Positions 31,315 through 40,608 of a stretch of DNA of 64,000 bases are shown here, piece by piece. The stretch covers positions 1 to 64,000 of the forward strand of contig JBCBKO010000003.1 in the NCBI GenBank assembly GCA_038521865.1, read 5' to 3'. Position numbers and translations under genes: made by a program. Every line of letters starts with the position of its first letter. Position 1 is the first letter of the stretch. The notes beneath the pieces are model-generated. The model worked only from the letters and a program-made list of their open reading frames with translations, did no database searches and was not told the origin of the DNA. Source of the stretch: CALBPI01 sp038521865 (GTDB taxonomy: Bacteria > Pseudomonadota > Gammaproteobacteria > Steroidobacterales > Woeseiaceae).

Positions 31315-33297
31315 ATGGAAAAACTACTGATCGCCAATCGCGGTGAAATCGCCTGTCGCATTATCGCCACCGCAAAGAAACTCGGCATACCTACGGTCGC
31401 CGTCTTTTCGACGCCGGACGCTAGCGCACGACATGTCGAGCTGGCCGATGAGGCAGTGCACATCGGCGATGCTGCGCCGCAAGCGTCTTATCTCAACCAG
31501 TCGGCGGTGCTCGATGCCGCGCGCCGCACAGGAGCGACCGCCATTCATCCGGGCTATGGATTTCTGTCCGAGAACGCGAGCTTTGCACGCGCGTGTGCTG
31601 ACGCAAGCATCACATTTGTCGGACCACCCGCCTCTGCGATTGATGCGATGGGCTCCAAGTCTGCCGCCAAGTCGATCATGCAGGCGGCCGGTGTACCGCT
31701 GTTGCCTGGCTATCACGGCGACGATCAGGCCGACAAGACACTTGAAAAAGCGGCTCTCGACATAGGTTACCCGGTGTTGTTGAAAGCCACAGCCGGTGGC
31801 GGTGGCAAAGGTATGCGTATCGTCGAGTCTGCAGACGAGTTTGGAGACGCCTTAAAGACAGCGCGGCAAGAGGCGATGAGTGCCTTCGGGGACGACAAGA
31901 TGTTGGTCGAGAAGTATCTCGGCGCACCACGGCATATCGAGGTGCAGGTCTTCGCCGACACACACGGCACCTGCGTACACCTGCATGATCGCGACTGCTC
32001 CATTCAACGTCGCTATCAGAAAATTATCGAAGAGGCCCCGGCTCCCGGCCTCGCTGAAGACTTGCGCGAGCGCATGGGCGCGGCAGCGATCGCCGCGGCT
32101 CGCGCCATCGATTACGTCGGCGCAGGCACGGTGGAATTTCTGCTTGAGGGTGACGGTTTCTATTTCATGGAAATGAATACCCGTTTGCAGGTGGAGCATC
32201 CGGTAACCGAGGCAATCACTGGCGTCGATCTTGTGGCCTGGCAGTTGGCCATCGCGCGTGGCGAGGCGTTGCCGCTGTCGCAGTCACAAATCCCACGCAA
32301 CGGTCATGCAATCGAGGCTCGCATTTATGCCGAAGACGCGGACGCCGGGTTTCTGCCAACGCCAGGTCCTATCCATGCACTGCGCTGGCCCGAAAGCGAG
32401 CCACAACCGCGTATCGACACCGGTGTGCGATCAGGCGATGTGGTCAGCATTCACTACGATCCGATGATTGCAAAGATGGTCCAGCACGCTGACACCCGCG
32501 ACGCAGCGGCCAGCGCGCTGTCCAGAAGTCTGCGTGACACGCTGTTTGTCGGACTCACTACCAATGTCGATTTCCTGATTCGTGTGTTGGACGCTCCAGC
32601 GTTTTTGGCGTCGCAGCCCACAACCGCATTTCTGCGTGAGCAGGCTGAAGCCATTGAACCGGGTGCGCCAACGACCGACGCCATCGTTACGGCAGCGCTA
32701 GCGCTCTGGCATGAGGCGCAATCCGCACAACCCGATACTCCCTGGCATACCGGCACGGGCTGGTGGCCCAATCGACCGCCGCAAGTGAGTTTTCAGATGC
32801 AGGTCGGACCTATGGCACTGGAGGTAACGGTTGGCTTCGATCGCGATGGCGAGATGCCGTCCGTTGTGCGCTGGTCGGAACATGCAGTGCCGCTGGAAGC
32901 CGTTCGCTTCTCAACGAACGAATTGGTCTTTGCGCGCGACGACCATCGGATCCGCACGAGCGCCCTCATTCGAAACGGCAAGGGCATGATCAGCGCGGGG
33001 GCGCGCCAGTGGTCAATCGAAAGAATCCCACCTGATCTGGGCGAGGCCTCTGGCGGCGTGTCTGATGGCACGTTACGAGCACCGATGACCGGACGCCTGG
33101 TCGAGCTGCAGGTACGCGCGGGAGACACCGTTAACGCGGGCGACACCATACTCGTTATGGAAGCCATGAAGATGGCGCACACACTGACCGCGCCGATCAA
33201 CGGCACGATCACCGATTGCCACGTCGCACCTGGCGACCTTGTCGAGGGCGGGCAAGTGCTCGTGCTCATTGAACCCGAACAAACCGATACCGATTAG
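31315..33297 (+). CDS. liuD: Methylcrotonyl-CoA carboxylase, biotin-carrying (alpha) subunit
   Basis: This 660-residue biotin carboxylase subunit has an ATP-grasp domain starting at LLIANRGEIACRI (about 3-15). GGGGKGMRIV (about 161) is the glycine-rich ATP loop, and EMNTRLQVEHPVTE (about 285) and the RIYAED region (about 335) follow. The C-terminal biotinyl domain carries the biotin lysine in EAMKMAHT (about 620). It follows liuB by two bases and precedes the isovaleryl-CoA dehydrogenase gene. The fused biotin carboxylase/BCCP layout is standard for MCC. Confidence 0.93.
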   Translation: MEKLLIANRGEIACRIIATAKKLGIPTVAVFSTPDASARHVELADEAVHIGDAAPQASYLNQSAVLDAARRTGATAIHPGYGFLSENASFARACADASITFVGPPASAIDAMGSKSAAKSIMQAAGVPLLPGYHGDDQADKTLEKAALDIGYPVLLKATAGGGGKGMRIVESADEFGDALKTARQEAMSAFGDDKMLVEKYLGAPRHIEVQVFADTHGTCVHLHDRDCSIQRRYQKIIEEAPAPGLAEDLRERMGAAAIAAARAIDYVGAGTVEFLLEGDGFYFMEMNTRLQVEHPVTEAITGVDLVAWQLAIARGEALPLSQSQIPRNGHAIEARIYAEDADAGFLPTPGPIHALRWPESEPQPRIDTGVRSGDVVSIHYDPMIAKMVQHADTRDAAASALSRSLRDTLFVGLTTNVDFLIRVLDAPAFLASQPTTAFLREQAEAIEPGAPTTDAIVTAALALWHEAQSAQPDTPWHTGTGWWPNRPPQVSFQMQVGPMALEVTVGFDRDGEMPSVVRWSEHAVPLEAVRFSTNELVFARDDHRIRTSALIRNGKGMISAGARQWSIERIPPDLGEASGGVSDGTLRAPMTGRLVELQVRAGDTVNAGDTILVMEAMKMAHTLTAPINGTITDCHVAPGDLVEGGQVLVLIEPEQTDTD

Positions 33298-33305
33298 GAA
33301 CTCCA

Positions 33306-34460
33306 ATGCTCGACTTTGATCTTGGTGAAGACATCGAACTGCTACGTGACACCGTGCGCCAATTCGCACAGGCGGAGATTGCGCCGCGCGCGCAAGACAT
33401 CGATCGCGACAATGCATTCCCGACAGACCTTTGGCCGAAGTTCGGCGAACTGGGTCTGCTCGGCATGACGGTTGCTGAGGAATATGGTGGCAGCGGCATG
33501 GGCTATCTGGCCCATGCGATCGCTTATGAAGAGATTTCGCGAGCGTCCGCCTCCGTTGGCCTGTCCTACGGCGCCCATTCGAACCTCTGTGTGAACCAGA
33601 TCTTTCGCAACGGCACCGATGCGCAGCGCGACAAATACTTGCCTGCGTTATGCGCAGGCACTGCGGTGGGTGCGCTCGCGATGTCGGAGCCCGGCGCGGG
33701 ATCGGACGTGGTCAGCATGCGCCTGAAAGCCACCGCAGACGGCGACCATTTCGTACTCAACGGCAGCAAGATGTGGATCACGAACGGACCGGATGCCCAA
33801 ACCTATGTGATCTATGCAAAGACTGACCCTGATGCCGGCTCTCGCGGGATCACCGCATTCATCGTGGAGCGCGATACCCCCGGATTCACACAGGGCCCGA
33901 AACTGGACAAGCTCGGTATGCGTGGCTCCAACACCTGCGAGCTGATTTTTGAGGACTGCCGGGTACCTGCGCAGAACATTCTCGGGAAACTGAATGAAGG
34001 CGTGCGCGTTCTGATGTCTGGCCTCGACTATGAGCGCGCCCTGCTGGCTGCGGGCCCCGTTGGCATCATGCAGGCGGCAATGGATGTGGTGCTGCCCTAC
34101 ATCCACGAGCGCAAACAGTTCGATCGACCGATCGGCGAGTTTCAACTGATGCAAGGCAAAATCGCCGACATGTACGCGTCGTTGAACGCATCGCGAGGAT
34201 ATCTGTACGCTGTTTGCCGCGCTTGCGACAACGGCCGAGTCAGTCGTGCGGATTGTGCGGCGGTCATACTCTACACCGCAGAGCGCGCAACGCAGGTTGC
34301 GCTTGAAGCGATTCAGGCGCTCGGTGGCAACGGCTATATCAACGACTACCCCACCGGTCGCTTGCTGCGCGATGCGAAGCTGTACGAAATCGGTGCTGGC
34401 ACTTCCGAGGTGCGTCGCATGTTGGTCGGTCGTGAACTGTTCGCCGCATCCGCGAGCTAG
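33306..34460 (+). CDS. liuA: Isovaleryl-CoA dehydrogenase
   Basis: This 384-residue short-form acyl-CoA dehydrogenase oxidises isovaleryl-CoA to 3-methylcrotonyl-CoA. Motifs are AMSEPGAGSDVVSM (about 126), SKMWITNGPDA (about 156), KLGMRGSNTCEL (about 203) and the catalytic-base region LMSGLDYERALLAAGP (glutamate near 244), the position characteristic of isovaleryl-CoA dehydrogenases. The C-terminal FAD motif is QALGGNGYINDYPTGRL. It lies with liuB and liuD in one operon, which supports the substrate assignment. Confidence 0.92.
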   Translation: MLDFDLGEDIELLRDTVRQFAQAEIAPRAQDIDRDNAFPTDLWPKFGELGLLGMTVAEEYGGSGMGYLAHAIAYEEISRASASVGLSYGAHSNLCVNQIFRNGTDAQRDKYLPALCAGTAVGALAMSEPGAGSDVVSMRLKATADGDHFVLNGSKMWITNGPDAQTYVIYAKTDPDAGSRGITAFIVERDTPGFTQGPKLDKLGMRGSNTCELIFEDCRVPAQNILGKLNEGVRVLMSGLDYERALLAAGPVGIMQAAMDVVLPYIHERKQFDRPIGEFQLMQGKIADMYASLNASRGYLYAVCRACDNGRVSRADCAAVILYTAERATQVALEAIQALGGNGYINDYPTGRLLRDAKLYEIGAGTSEVRRMLVGRELFAASAS

Positions 34461-34469
34461 GAGAAGGCG

Positions 34470-34922
34470 ATGCCGGGTTTATATTTTGATGACACCCAAA
34501 TCGGTCAGAAGATCGAACACCGACTCCGACGCACTGTGACTGAGGCGGACAATGTCATGTTTTGTGCGATGACCCACAACCCGCAACCGCTGCATCTGGA
34601 TGCCGAGTATGCGAGCAAGACCGAGTTCGGTCAGCGTGTCGTCAACAGCCTGTTTACGATGTCGCTGGCCGTCGGTATCAGTGTCGAAGACACCACCAAC
34701 GGCACCATCGTTGCAAACCTCGGCTTCGGGGAGACGCGCTTCACGAATCCCGTCTTTCATGGCGACACGCTGCGATTTGTCACCGAAATCATCGACCGAC
34801 GTGACAGCAACTCGCGCCCTGATGCCGGCATCGTCACGTTTCGCCACGAAGGCTTCAATCAACGCAACGAAATGGTTTGCACCATTACGCGAACCACGAT
34901 GCTGCAGAAACGCCCGACATGA
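34470..34922 (+). CDS. MaoC-like hot-dog enoyl-CoA hydratase
   Basis: This is a 150-residue single hot-dog-fold hydratase. The hydratase signature is present: MTHNPQPLHLDAEYASKTEFG (key D/N/H residues at about 30-37 and EFG near 47), followed by VVNSLFTMSLAVGI and NPVFHGDTL. AGGAGAAGG precedes the ATG. In the liu operon it could hydrate methylglutaconyl-CoA in place of a crotonase-fold LiuC, or handle mesaconyl/itaconyl-type CoA esters with the CitE-like lyase that overlaps it by ATGA. Specificity cannot be decided from sequence. Confidence 0.85.
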   Translation: MPGLYFDDTQIGQKIEHRLRRTVTEADNVMFCAMTHNPQPLHLDAEYASKTEFGQRVVNSLFTMSLAVGISVEDTTNGTIVANLGFGETRFTNPVFHGDTLRFVTEIIDRRDSNSRPDAGIVTFRHEGFNQRNEMVCTITRTTMLQKRPT

Positions 34923-35785
34923 GCGCTCGCGCGCGCTCCTGGCTGTTCGTCCCCGGCGACAGCGAACGCAAGATTGAAAAGTCTGCCACCACCGACGCGG
35001 ATGTCGTGGTGTATGACCTCGAGGATGCGGTGGTACCCGAGCGCCGTGCACATGCTCGCGAGCAGGTCGGCGCGATACTGCAGCGCTCCGTCACTCCCGT
35101 TCAATGCGTGCGTGTGAATCCTGTCGATACCAAAGCGTGTGCAGACGACGTTGCAGCGGTCATGCAGCATGCTCCGGCCTGGATCATGCAGCCCAAACTT
35201 CGCGGTGCCGCGTGCGCCGATCAGCTCGCCGCACTCCTGCGCGACTTCGACCGCAAAGCCGATGACGATCCGAAGGCGACACCTATCATCGCCATCGTCA
35301 CCGAAACGCCAGAGATGGCGCTGAAGCTCCCCGCACTAAAATCCCTCAACCCGCGGGTACGCGCTGTTACCTGGGGCGCCGAAGACCTGTCCGCCGCGCT
35401 TGGCGCTGCGGCCACGCGTGACACGAACGGCGACTGGTTAGCGCTCTACCAACAGATGCGCAGTCAGACGTTACTGTTGGCAAGGTCGCTCGACGTGCTT
35501 GCGATCGACACGCTGTTTGCAGACTTTCGGGACGCCGCTGGGCTTGCTCGATACGCGGCTGCCGCGGCACGTGACGGCTTTGATGGACAGTTGGCGATTC
35601 ACCCCGCCCAGACCGACCCCATCAACACGGCATTTACACCATCAGCAGAAGCACTTGAATACGCCCAACGCGTCATCGATGCTTTCGCGGCAACACCCAC
35701 CTCCGGCGCGGTGCAACTCGATGGCCGCATGCTCGATAGACCGCATCTCACTCTGGCCCGGAAACTCATCGCCCGCGCGAGTTAG
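34919..35785 (+). CDS. HpcH/HpaI/CitE-family CoA-ester lyase
   Basis: This CitE-like lyase of about 288 residues begins RSWLFVPGDSERKI (about 6-19) and shows VVVYDLEDAVVPERR (about 30-44), CVRVNP (about 65), TWGAEDLSAALGA (about 155) with metal-binding acidic residues, and QLAIHPAQTDPIN (about 233). Family members cleave citramalyl-, malyl- or hydroxymethylglutaryl-like CoA esters. The start is ATG 34919, giving ATGA overlap with the MaoC gene, so I drop the longer in-frame upstream start at 34877. It is the last gene of the liu operon and converges with a response-regulator gene, overlapping it by 4 bp. Confidence 0.87.
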   Translation: MSARARSWLFVPGDSERKIEKSATTDADVVVYDLEDAVVPERRAHAREQVGAILQRSVTPVQCVRVNPVDTKACADDVAAVMQHAPAWIMQPKLRGAACADQLAALLRDFDRKADDDPKATPIIAIVTETPEMALKLPALKSLNPRVRAVTWGAEDLSAALGAAATRDTNGDWLALYQQMRSQTLLLARSLDVLAIDTLFADFRDAAGLARYAAAAARDGFDGQLAIHPAQTDPINTAFTPSAEALEYAQRVIDAFAATPTSGAVQLDGRMLDRPHLTLARKLIARAS

Positions 35786-36423
35786 ATCAAACCTAGCTCA
35801 ATCGCTTTCAACACGGCGCGGGTGCGATCGCGCACGCCGAGCTTCGAGAGAATATTGGAGACTTGATTCTTGATCGTGCCTTCCGACTTGGAAAGAGCCT
35901 GCGAAATTTCCTTGTTGCTGTAGCCCCCTGCCATCAGGCGAATGACCTCAGTCTCTCGCGGCGATAAGGGCTCGACGGTGTCCGACGACGTATCACTCGA
36001 ACGCTCGCCTAACCCCTTCAACAGAGTCTGTGTCAGGGCGGGTTGGATCATTGTCTCGCCGCGTGCAACCGATTCGATCGCCGCCACAAGATCATCGAGC
36101 GAAACATCTTTAAGCAAGTAGCCCTTGGCGCCGGCACGAATGCCGTCGAGCACCTGCTCATGGTCGTCAAAAGTTGTCAGGATAATAACCGGCACGCTCG
36201 AGCCAGCTTTGGTCAATGCACGGATTGCATCGGCACCGTTCAGGCGCGGCATACGCATGTCCATCAGGACAACATCGGGGTCGTGCGCTTCGACAAGTGC
36301 GACCGCTCCGGCACCATCGTCCGCTTCGGCAACCACCTCAACGGCATCCGAAAGCGCGAGCAGGCCCGCAATACCCTGTCGGACCAGCATCTGGTCATCG
36401 ATAAGCGCGACCCGTATCGGCAT
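35782..36423 (-). CDS. NarL/LuxR-type response regulator
   Basis: This 213-residue two-component regulator has a receiver domain (about 1-120) with the phospho-acceptor aspartate in DPDVVLMDMRMPRLNG (about residue 54) and the conserved lysine in YLLKDVS (about 105). The C-terminal LuxR helix-turn-helix begins LSPRETEVIRLMAGGYSNKE (about 148-167). Its start overlaps the sensor kinase stop by one base, so the pair is coupled. The target genes are unknown, and the adjacent membrane-protein gene on the other strand is a candidate. Confidence 0.93.
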   Translation of the reverse strand: MPIRVALIDDQMLVRQGIAGLLALSDAVEVVAEADDGAGAVALVEAHDPDVVLMDMRMPRLNGADAIRALTKAGSSVPVIILTTFDDHEQVLDGIRAGAKGYLLKDVSLDDLVAAIESVARGETMIQPALTQTLLKGLGERSSDTSSDTVEPLSPRETEVIRLMAGGYSNKEISQALSKSEGTIKNQVSNILSKLGVRDRTRAVLKAIELGLI

Positions 36424-37595
36424 CAGGCGGCTAAGGGAATCACGGCACGCAGCGCCACACCCTCTGGTGCCGGCTGAACTGCCAACGTACCGCCAACCGC
36501 TTGCAAACGTTCTCGCATGCCTTTGATGCCGTTGCCTTCGTCAAGCGATTCGGCGCCACCATCGTCACGGACGCTGACGTGCACTGCACCATCTTCCTGA
36601 TACACACACACCCAGCTGTGCCGCGCGTTGCTGTGACGCAGCGAGTTGGTAATCGCTTCCTGCACACAGCGGATAATCGCATCCGCAATGTCGACATCCT
36701 CAACACTGACGGTCGCGTCCACTTCCAACGTCACGTCGAGCTGCGGTACGTTCTCGACTAGCAATTCGAGTGAGCGACGCAGGTCGAGCGTGCCCTGATC
36801 ACGCAACGAGGACACCGCCTCACGCACATCGGCCAACAAGAGCCGTGCCAATCCGCGAGCTTGTTCAATGCGCTCGCGTGCTTCACCGTCGGCCTGGCGT
36901 TCTGCAATCTGAAGATTGATTGACAGCGCGGTGAGGTGATGCCCAACGAGATCATGCAGGTCCCGCGCGATGCGCGTGCGTTCGCTTTGCCGCGACGCCT
37001 CGGACAACAAGTGTTGTGTGGCGACCAACTCGGCATACAAGGCCTGAGTATGATCGCGTGCCGCCTCAGCGCGCATCGCACTGCGTGCACTCATCAAGGC
37101 AAAGACATGAAACGTTGCGTATAGCGCCGTCGTCTCCACCGCGAAATCGTCACCCCATGAGAATGTCAGCATCGCCCACCACGCCAGCGTGACGCCGAAC
37201 AATGCTGCGAGACAAGCACGCGATGGATACAGTGAGGGCATCATCGCGATCCAGATGATGGTAAAGATTTGTAGAAAATCAATAGAGATCAGACTGGCTA
37301 AGGCGAACACACTCAGCAACTGAATCGCATGCAAGACCCGCCGAATTGTTAACGACCAGGCCTTGGTGTTTGATGCCAGCATCGCCACGAGGTAGACGAG
37401 CAAAAGCGCGATGGTGGGTTCCAGCATCGCCATGTAGGACACAGGATTCTTGGTCATCGTCCAAAGAACGATGCCACCGACCACAGCCCAGGTGCCGATA
37501 CCCGCGTAAAAGTCGATACGCCACTGTTTCATTGGATTATTCATAACCATCATTGTGCCCTGCCTGCAGCGTCGGGCAAATAGGCCAAAAGTCAT
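36423..37595 (-). CDS. DesK-type sensor histidine kinase
   Basis: This membrane kinase of up to 390 residues has about five hydrophobic spans between residues 25 and 165, then a HisKA_3 dimerisation domain with the phospho-histidine in RTRIARDLHDLVGHHL (about 213). The HATPase domain shows EAITNSLRHSNARH (N box, about 310) and NGIKGMRERLQAVGG (about 355). It lacks a periplasmic sensor domain, so the stimulus is probably membrane-derived, as in DesK. The annotated start at 37595 is the longest. ATGs at 37553-37544 with AGGGC upstream are reasonable alternatives that remove about 14-17 residues. Confidence 0.9.
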   Translation of the reverse strand: MTFGLFARRCRQGTMMVMNNPMKQWRIDFYAGIGTWAVVGGIVLWTMTKNPVSYMAMLEPTIALLLVYLVAMLASNTKAWSLTIRRVLHAIQLLSVFALASLISIDFLQIFTIIWIAMMPSLYPSRACLAALFGVTLAWWAMLTFSWGDDFAVETTALYATFHVFALMSARSAMRAEAARDHTQALYAELVATQHLLSEASRQSERTRIARDLHDLVGHHLTALSINLQIAERQADGEARERIEQARGLARLLLADVREAVSSLRDQGTLDLRRSLELLVENVPQLDVTLEVDATVSVEDVDIADAIIRCVQEAITNSLRHSNARHSWVCVYQEDGAVHVSVRDDGGAESLDEGNGIKGMRERLQAVGGTLAVQPAPEGVALRAVIPLAA

Positions 37596-37675
37596 AGTGA
37601 CAAGTCATGACCGGCGGCACTTCGAAGCGTGCGGTTCGCCGAGGATACTGAGCCCACGCTAACGAGGAGTTCGTC

Positions 37676-38464
37676 ATGCACCATGTTCACCAGTCATTGC
37701 TCTACGCCCACATCGCCACTGGCCTCGTTGCCATTATCGCCTTCTGGTTGCCGGTTGCCGCCCGCAAAGGCTCTGACTGGCATATCCGGGCAGGCCGCTT
37801 CTACGTGTGGGCCATGTATGCAGTCACAGCCACCGCGTTTAGCATGTGTGTGCTGGTTCTGGTGAATCCTGTGGGCATCGCCGCTGGGGGCGAGTACATC
37901 AGTGCCGAACGCGCTTGGTCGGTGCGCAGCAACGCGCAGACGTTTGCCGCATTCCTATTGATGCTTTCGCTGCTGGTGTTGAGTGCGCTCAGACATGGAC
38001 TGCTCGCACTGCGCCTCAAGTCGGATGCAAACGTGCTGAAGCGCCCGATGCACCGTGCGCTGATTATCGCTCTCGGTGGGGTCAGCGTGCTCGTAGGATG
38101 GGTGGGCGTTGACCAGGGCCGCATCCTGCTGATGGTCTTTGCTGTGCTCGGCATCAACGGCGCCATTCGCATGTTTCGCGAAACGCTTCGTTCCAAATGG
38201 ACCCGAGGGGAAATGGTGTTCGCCCATCTGAACGGCCTGCTTGGCACCGGCATCGGCGCGTACACCGCGGTATTCGCATTCGGCGGTTCGAGGCTGCTGG
38301 CCGAGTTGCTGCCCGGCCAGCTGCAAGTGATTCCATGGGTGACACCAGCGATCGTCGGCACGATCGCCGTTGCACGCATGAAGCGCCACTATGTCCGCAA
38401 GACCACCGAACCCCGACGCGCCGGCGCGGTCGCATCCATCAAGGCGGCGCTGACACGAGCATAG
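37676..38464 (+). CDS. Integral membrane protein, DUF2306-like
   Basis: This 262-residue protein has about seven hydrophobic helices (first at about 8-28, last near 225-245). It opens MHHVHQSLLYAHIATG and has WHIRAGRFYVWAMY after the first loop, histidine and arginine positions reminiscent of DUF2306-type membrane proteins. GAGGAG precedes the ATG. It diverges from the sensor kinase gene. Function is unknown. A role linked to the two-component system is possible only from position. Confidence 0.65.
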   Translation: MHHVHQSLLYAHIATGLVAIIAFWLPVAARKGSDWHIRAGRFYVWAMYAVTATAFSMCVLVLVNPVGIAAGGEYISAERAWSVRSNAQTFAAFLLMLSLLVLSALRHGLLALRLKSDANVLKRPMHRALIIALGGVSVLVGWVGVDQGRILLMVFAVLGINGAIRMFRETLRSKWTRGEMVFAHLNGLLGTGIGAYTAVFAFGGSRLLAELLPGQLQVIPWVTPAIVGTIAVARMKRHYVRKTTEPRRAGAVASIKAALTRA

Positions 38465-38517
38465 TCACCATGACCCAACTCAATTCCAACTACACTCAAC
38501 GCCCGGAGGATAAAATC

Positions 38518-39513
38518 ATGTCGCGCATTGAAACGATTATCCGAAACCTGCCGCTGGTCTTGCTGCTGATGCTGGCGGCATCGATGGCACGTGCGAGTAC
38601 CCTCGACGACATTGCCACCGCACTGGAAAACGGCCAAACGACCGAAGCACAGGCAATGCTCGACGCTCTGGGTGACGACGCAACCGCGCCGGAAGCGCAG
38701 TTACTACAAGGTCAGCTTTGGGTGCAGACCAACCAACTGGATGAGGCGTTTGAACTTCTGAGTCAAGTCGCCGAAGCGCGCCCTGACAACGCGGACGCGC
38801 AGTACTGGCTCGGCGCTGCTGCCGGAAGCCTTGCTGCCAACGTCAGCATGTTCAAAGCAGGAAAGTACGCTCGCATCGTCAAGCGCGCGTTCACGCGCAC
38901 CATCGAAATCGATCCCGAGTACGAAGACGCCTACGCAGGGCTGATCAGCTTTCATCTGCAGGCGCCACGCATCGTTGGCGGCAGCAAGAAAGAAGCACAA
39001 GCGCTGGCCGAAAAACTGCAAACCCTCGATCCATTGCAAGGTGGTTTGTCTCTCGTCGACGTCTACCGTCAAACGCGGCGCGAAGACGAGGCACGTGAGT
39101 TGCTGAAAGCCATGGCCGAGAGCATGCCCGACGAGCCGCGCGCCTGGAGTTCGCTGGGTTTTCAGGCACAAGGTGATGAGGACTGGGAAACCGCCCACGA
39201 GGCTTTCAGCAAGGGTGCGAAAGCCGGCGATGATAGCCTTGAGCAAACTCGGGCACGGCTCGGCGCGCTCTACCAAGTTGGGCGTACCGCCGTGTTTGCG
39301 AACACCAACCTTGAAGCCGGTATTGCAGCATTGGACGACTACTTGAAAGCCGACCTGCCCGACGGACTGCCAGGTAAGGACTGGGCACACTATCGCAAAG
39401 GGCTGTTGCTCGAGGCGTCAGACAACAAAAGCGCTGCACTGACCGCCTATACAAATGCCAAGGCGATTACCGAAGATGAGGAATTACTGGCGCAACTCGG
39501 CCGCAAGCTCTAG
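38518..39513 (+). CDS. Periplasmic tetratricopeptide-repeat protein
   Basis: This exported protein of about 331 residues has a signal peptide ending near SMARA. TPR-like helical pairs follow through its length: NGQTTEAQAMLDALGD (about 38), NQLDEAFELLSQVAEARPDN (key part DEAFELLSQVAEARP, about 68-85), FTRTIEIDPEYEDAYAGL (about 125) and DWETAHEAFSKGAKAGDD (about 225). GGAGG sits nine bases upstream of ATG 38518. Upstream in-frame starts run into the preceding membrane-protein gene and are rejected. It probably mediates protein contacts in the periplasm; the partner is unknown. Confidence 0.8.
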   Translation: MSRIETIIRNLPLVLLLMLAASMARASTLDDIATALENGQTTEAQAMLDALGDDATAPEAQLLQGQLWVQTNQLDEAFELLSQVAEARPDNADAQYWLGAAAGSLAANVSMFKAGKYARIVKRAFTRTIEIDPEYEDAYAGLISFHLQAPRIVGGSKKEAQALAEKLQTLDPLQGGLSLVDVYRQTRREDEARELLKAMAESMPDEPRAWSSLGFQAQGDEDWETAHEAFSKGAKAGDDSLEQTRARLGALYQVGRTAVFANTNLEAGIAALDDYLKADLPDGLPGKDWAHYRKGLLLEASDNKSAALTAYTNAKAITEDEELLAQLGRKL

Positions 39514-39517
39514 GTAA

Positions 39518-40579
39518 TCAGGTTTCAGGCGTGTGGCGCTCGAGAAATGTGATCAGGTCGTTCATGAAGGGCTGATAAAAATCATCCGCCTCCTCGAACA
39601 GACAATGCCGTGCTTCGGCGTAGACCTTTCCTTCGCAGTTCGACAGCGCCGCACACGCCGCTTCTGACTTGGCGTTATCTACGAACGTGTCGTTCTCAGC
39701 GAGCGGCATCCACACCGGCAACGTGAGCTCTTTAAGCGTCTTTGCTTGCGCAGCGCTCGCGCCGGATTCAAGCATCGCAATTAGGAAATCATTGGTTAGC
39801 CCGCCCACCTTCAAGGTTGGATCGACGACCATCCACGAATACCACAGACGCGTACGCGGGTTCGGATGACTGCAGTCACTCGCTTCGAGATTGTGTACCT
39901 GCAGATCATATGACCAGTCGGTGGTGCCCGGCGCATAGCGTTCACCCAAACCCATACCTTGCAGCATATTCAACAAGGCCTTCTCGACTGAGCTCGGGCG
40001 ATCTCCATACAAGCCATAGGCCGGCGTGATCAGAGCCGCTGCTGTAACCGACTCACCATCAGCAGTCGCGAGCACACGGGTGCCGAGCTGTGCACCCATC
40101 GAAAGCCCCACTACAAACACCGGCAGGTTGGGGTAGACCTCGCGCGCGGTTCGGATCGCTGCCTGGCCGGCGGTCACATGAGGATCCAGAGAGGTGGCAT
40201 GGATTTTTTGCGGATTCGCGAGTGGACGGGAGCTACCGCCCTGAGAGGGCCAATCGATCCCAACCACCGCGTAGCCCTCGTCCATCAAGCGCGTGAACGA
40301 TTCATAGTAAATGTTGAGGGGTGCGGAATAGCCCGGAAAGAATACGACAACCGCTGTCGGCGCGAAATGCGAACCCAGCCCGATTCGAACGGTCCCCGCT
40401 CCGTCCACTTTCAATTCACGCGTAGTCCAGTCCTCGGGTTCAGCAAACCTTGGGTCGTCGAGGACATCGGTCGCGTTGTCGGGAATCGCCACCAGGGGCG
40501 CGGGTTGCTCACGCGATACCCACAATACGGCGCCGAACAACAGCACGAGAGGAACAATGAAGAACAACCAGCGTTTCAT
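39518..40579 (-). CDS. Membrane-anchored alpha/beta hydrolase (serine)
   Basis: This 353-residue hydrolase has an N-terminal signal anchor (about 4-22). The fold shows VVVFFPGYSAPLNIYYESF (about 76-94), VGIDWPSQGGS (about 105), nucleophile elbow GLSMGAQ (serine about 155), the probable acid in PLAENDTF (about 293) and histidine in AEARHCLFEE (about 325). It resembles monoacylglycerol lipase/lysophospholipase-type serine hydrolases acting at the periplasmic face. It lies 29 bp after the RND pump gene in the same direction and may be cotranscribed. The substrate is unknown. Confidence 0.8.
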   Translation of the reverse strand: MKRWLFFIVPLVLLFGAVLWVSREQPAPLVAIPDNATDVLDDPRFAEPEDWTTRELKVDGAGTVRIGLGSHFAPTAVVVFFPGYSAPLNIYYESFTRLMDEGYAVVGIDWPSQGGSSRPLANPQKIHATSLDPHVTAGQAAIRTAREVYPNLPVFVVGLSMGAQLGTRVLATADGESVTAAALITPAYGLYGDRPSSVEKALLNMLQGMGLGERYAPGTTDWSYDLQVHNLEASDCSHPNPRTRLWYSWMVVDPTLKVGGLTNDFLIAMLESGASAAQAKTLKELTLPVWMPLAENDTFVDNAKSEAACAALSNCEGKVYAEARHCLFEEADDFYQPFMNDLITFLERHTPET

Positions 40580-40608
40580 GCGGCGATTCTATCGAGCCGA
40601 CGCGGGAA

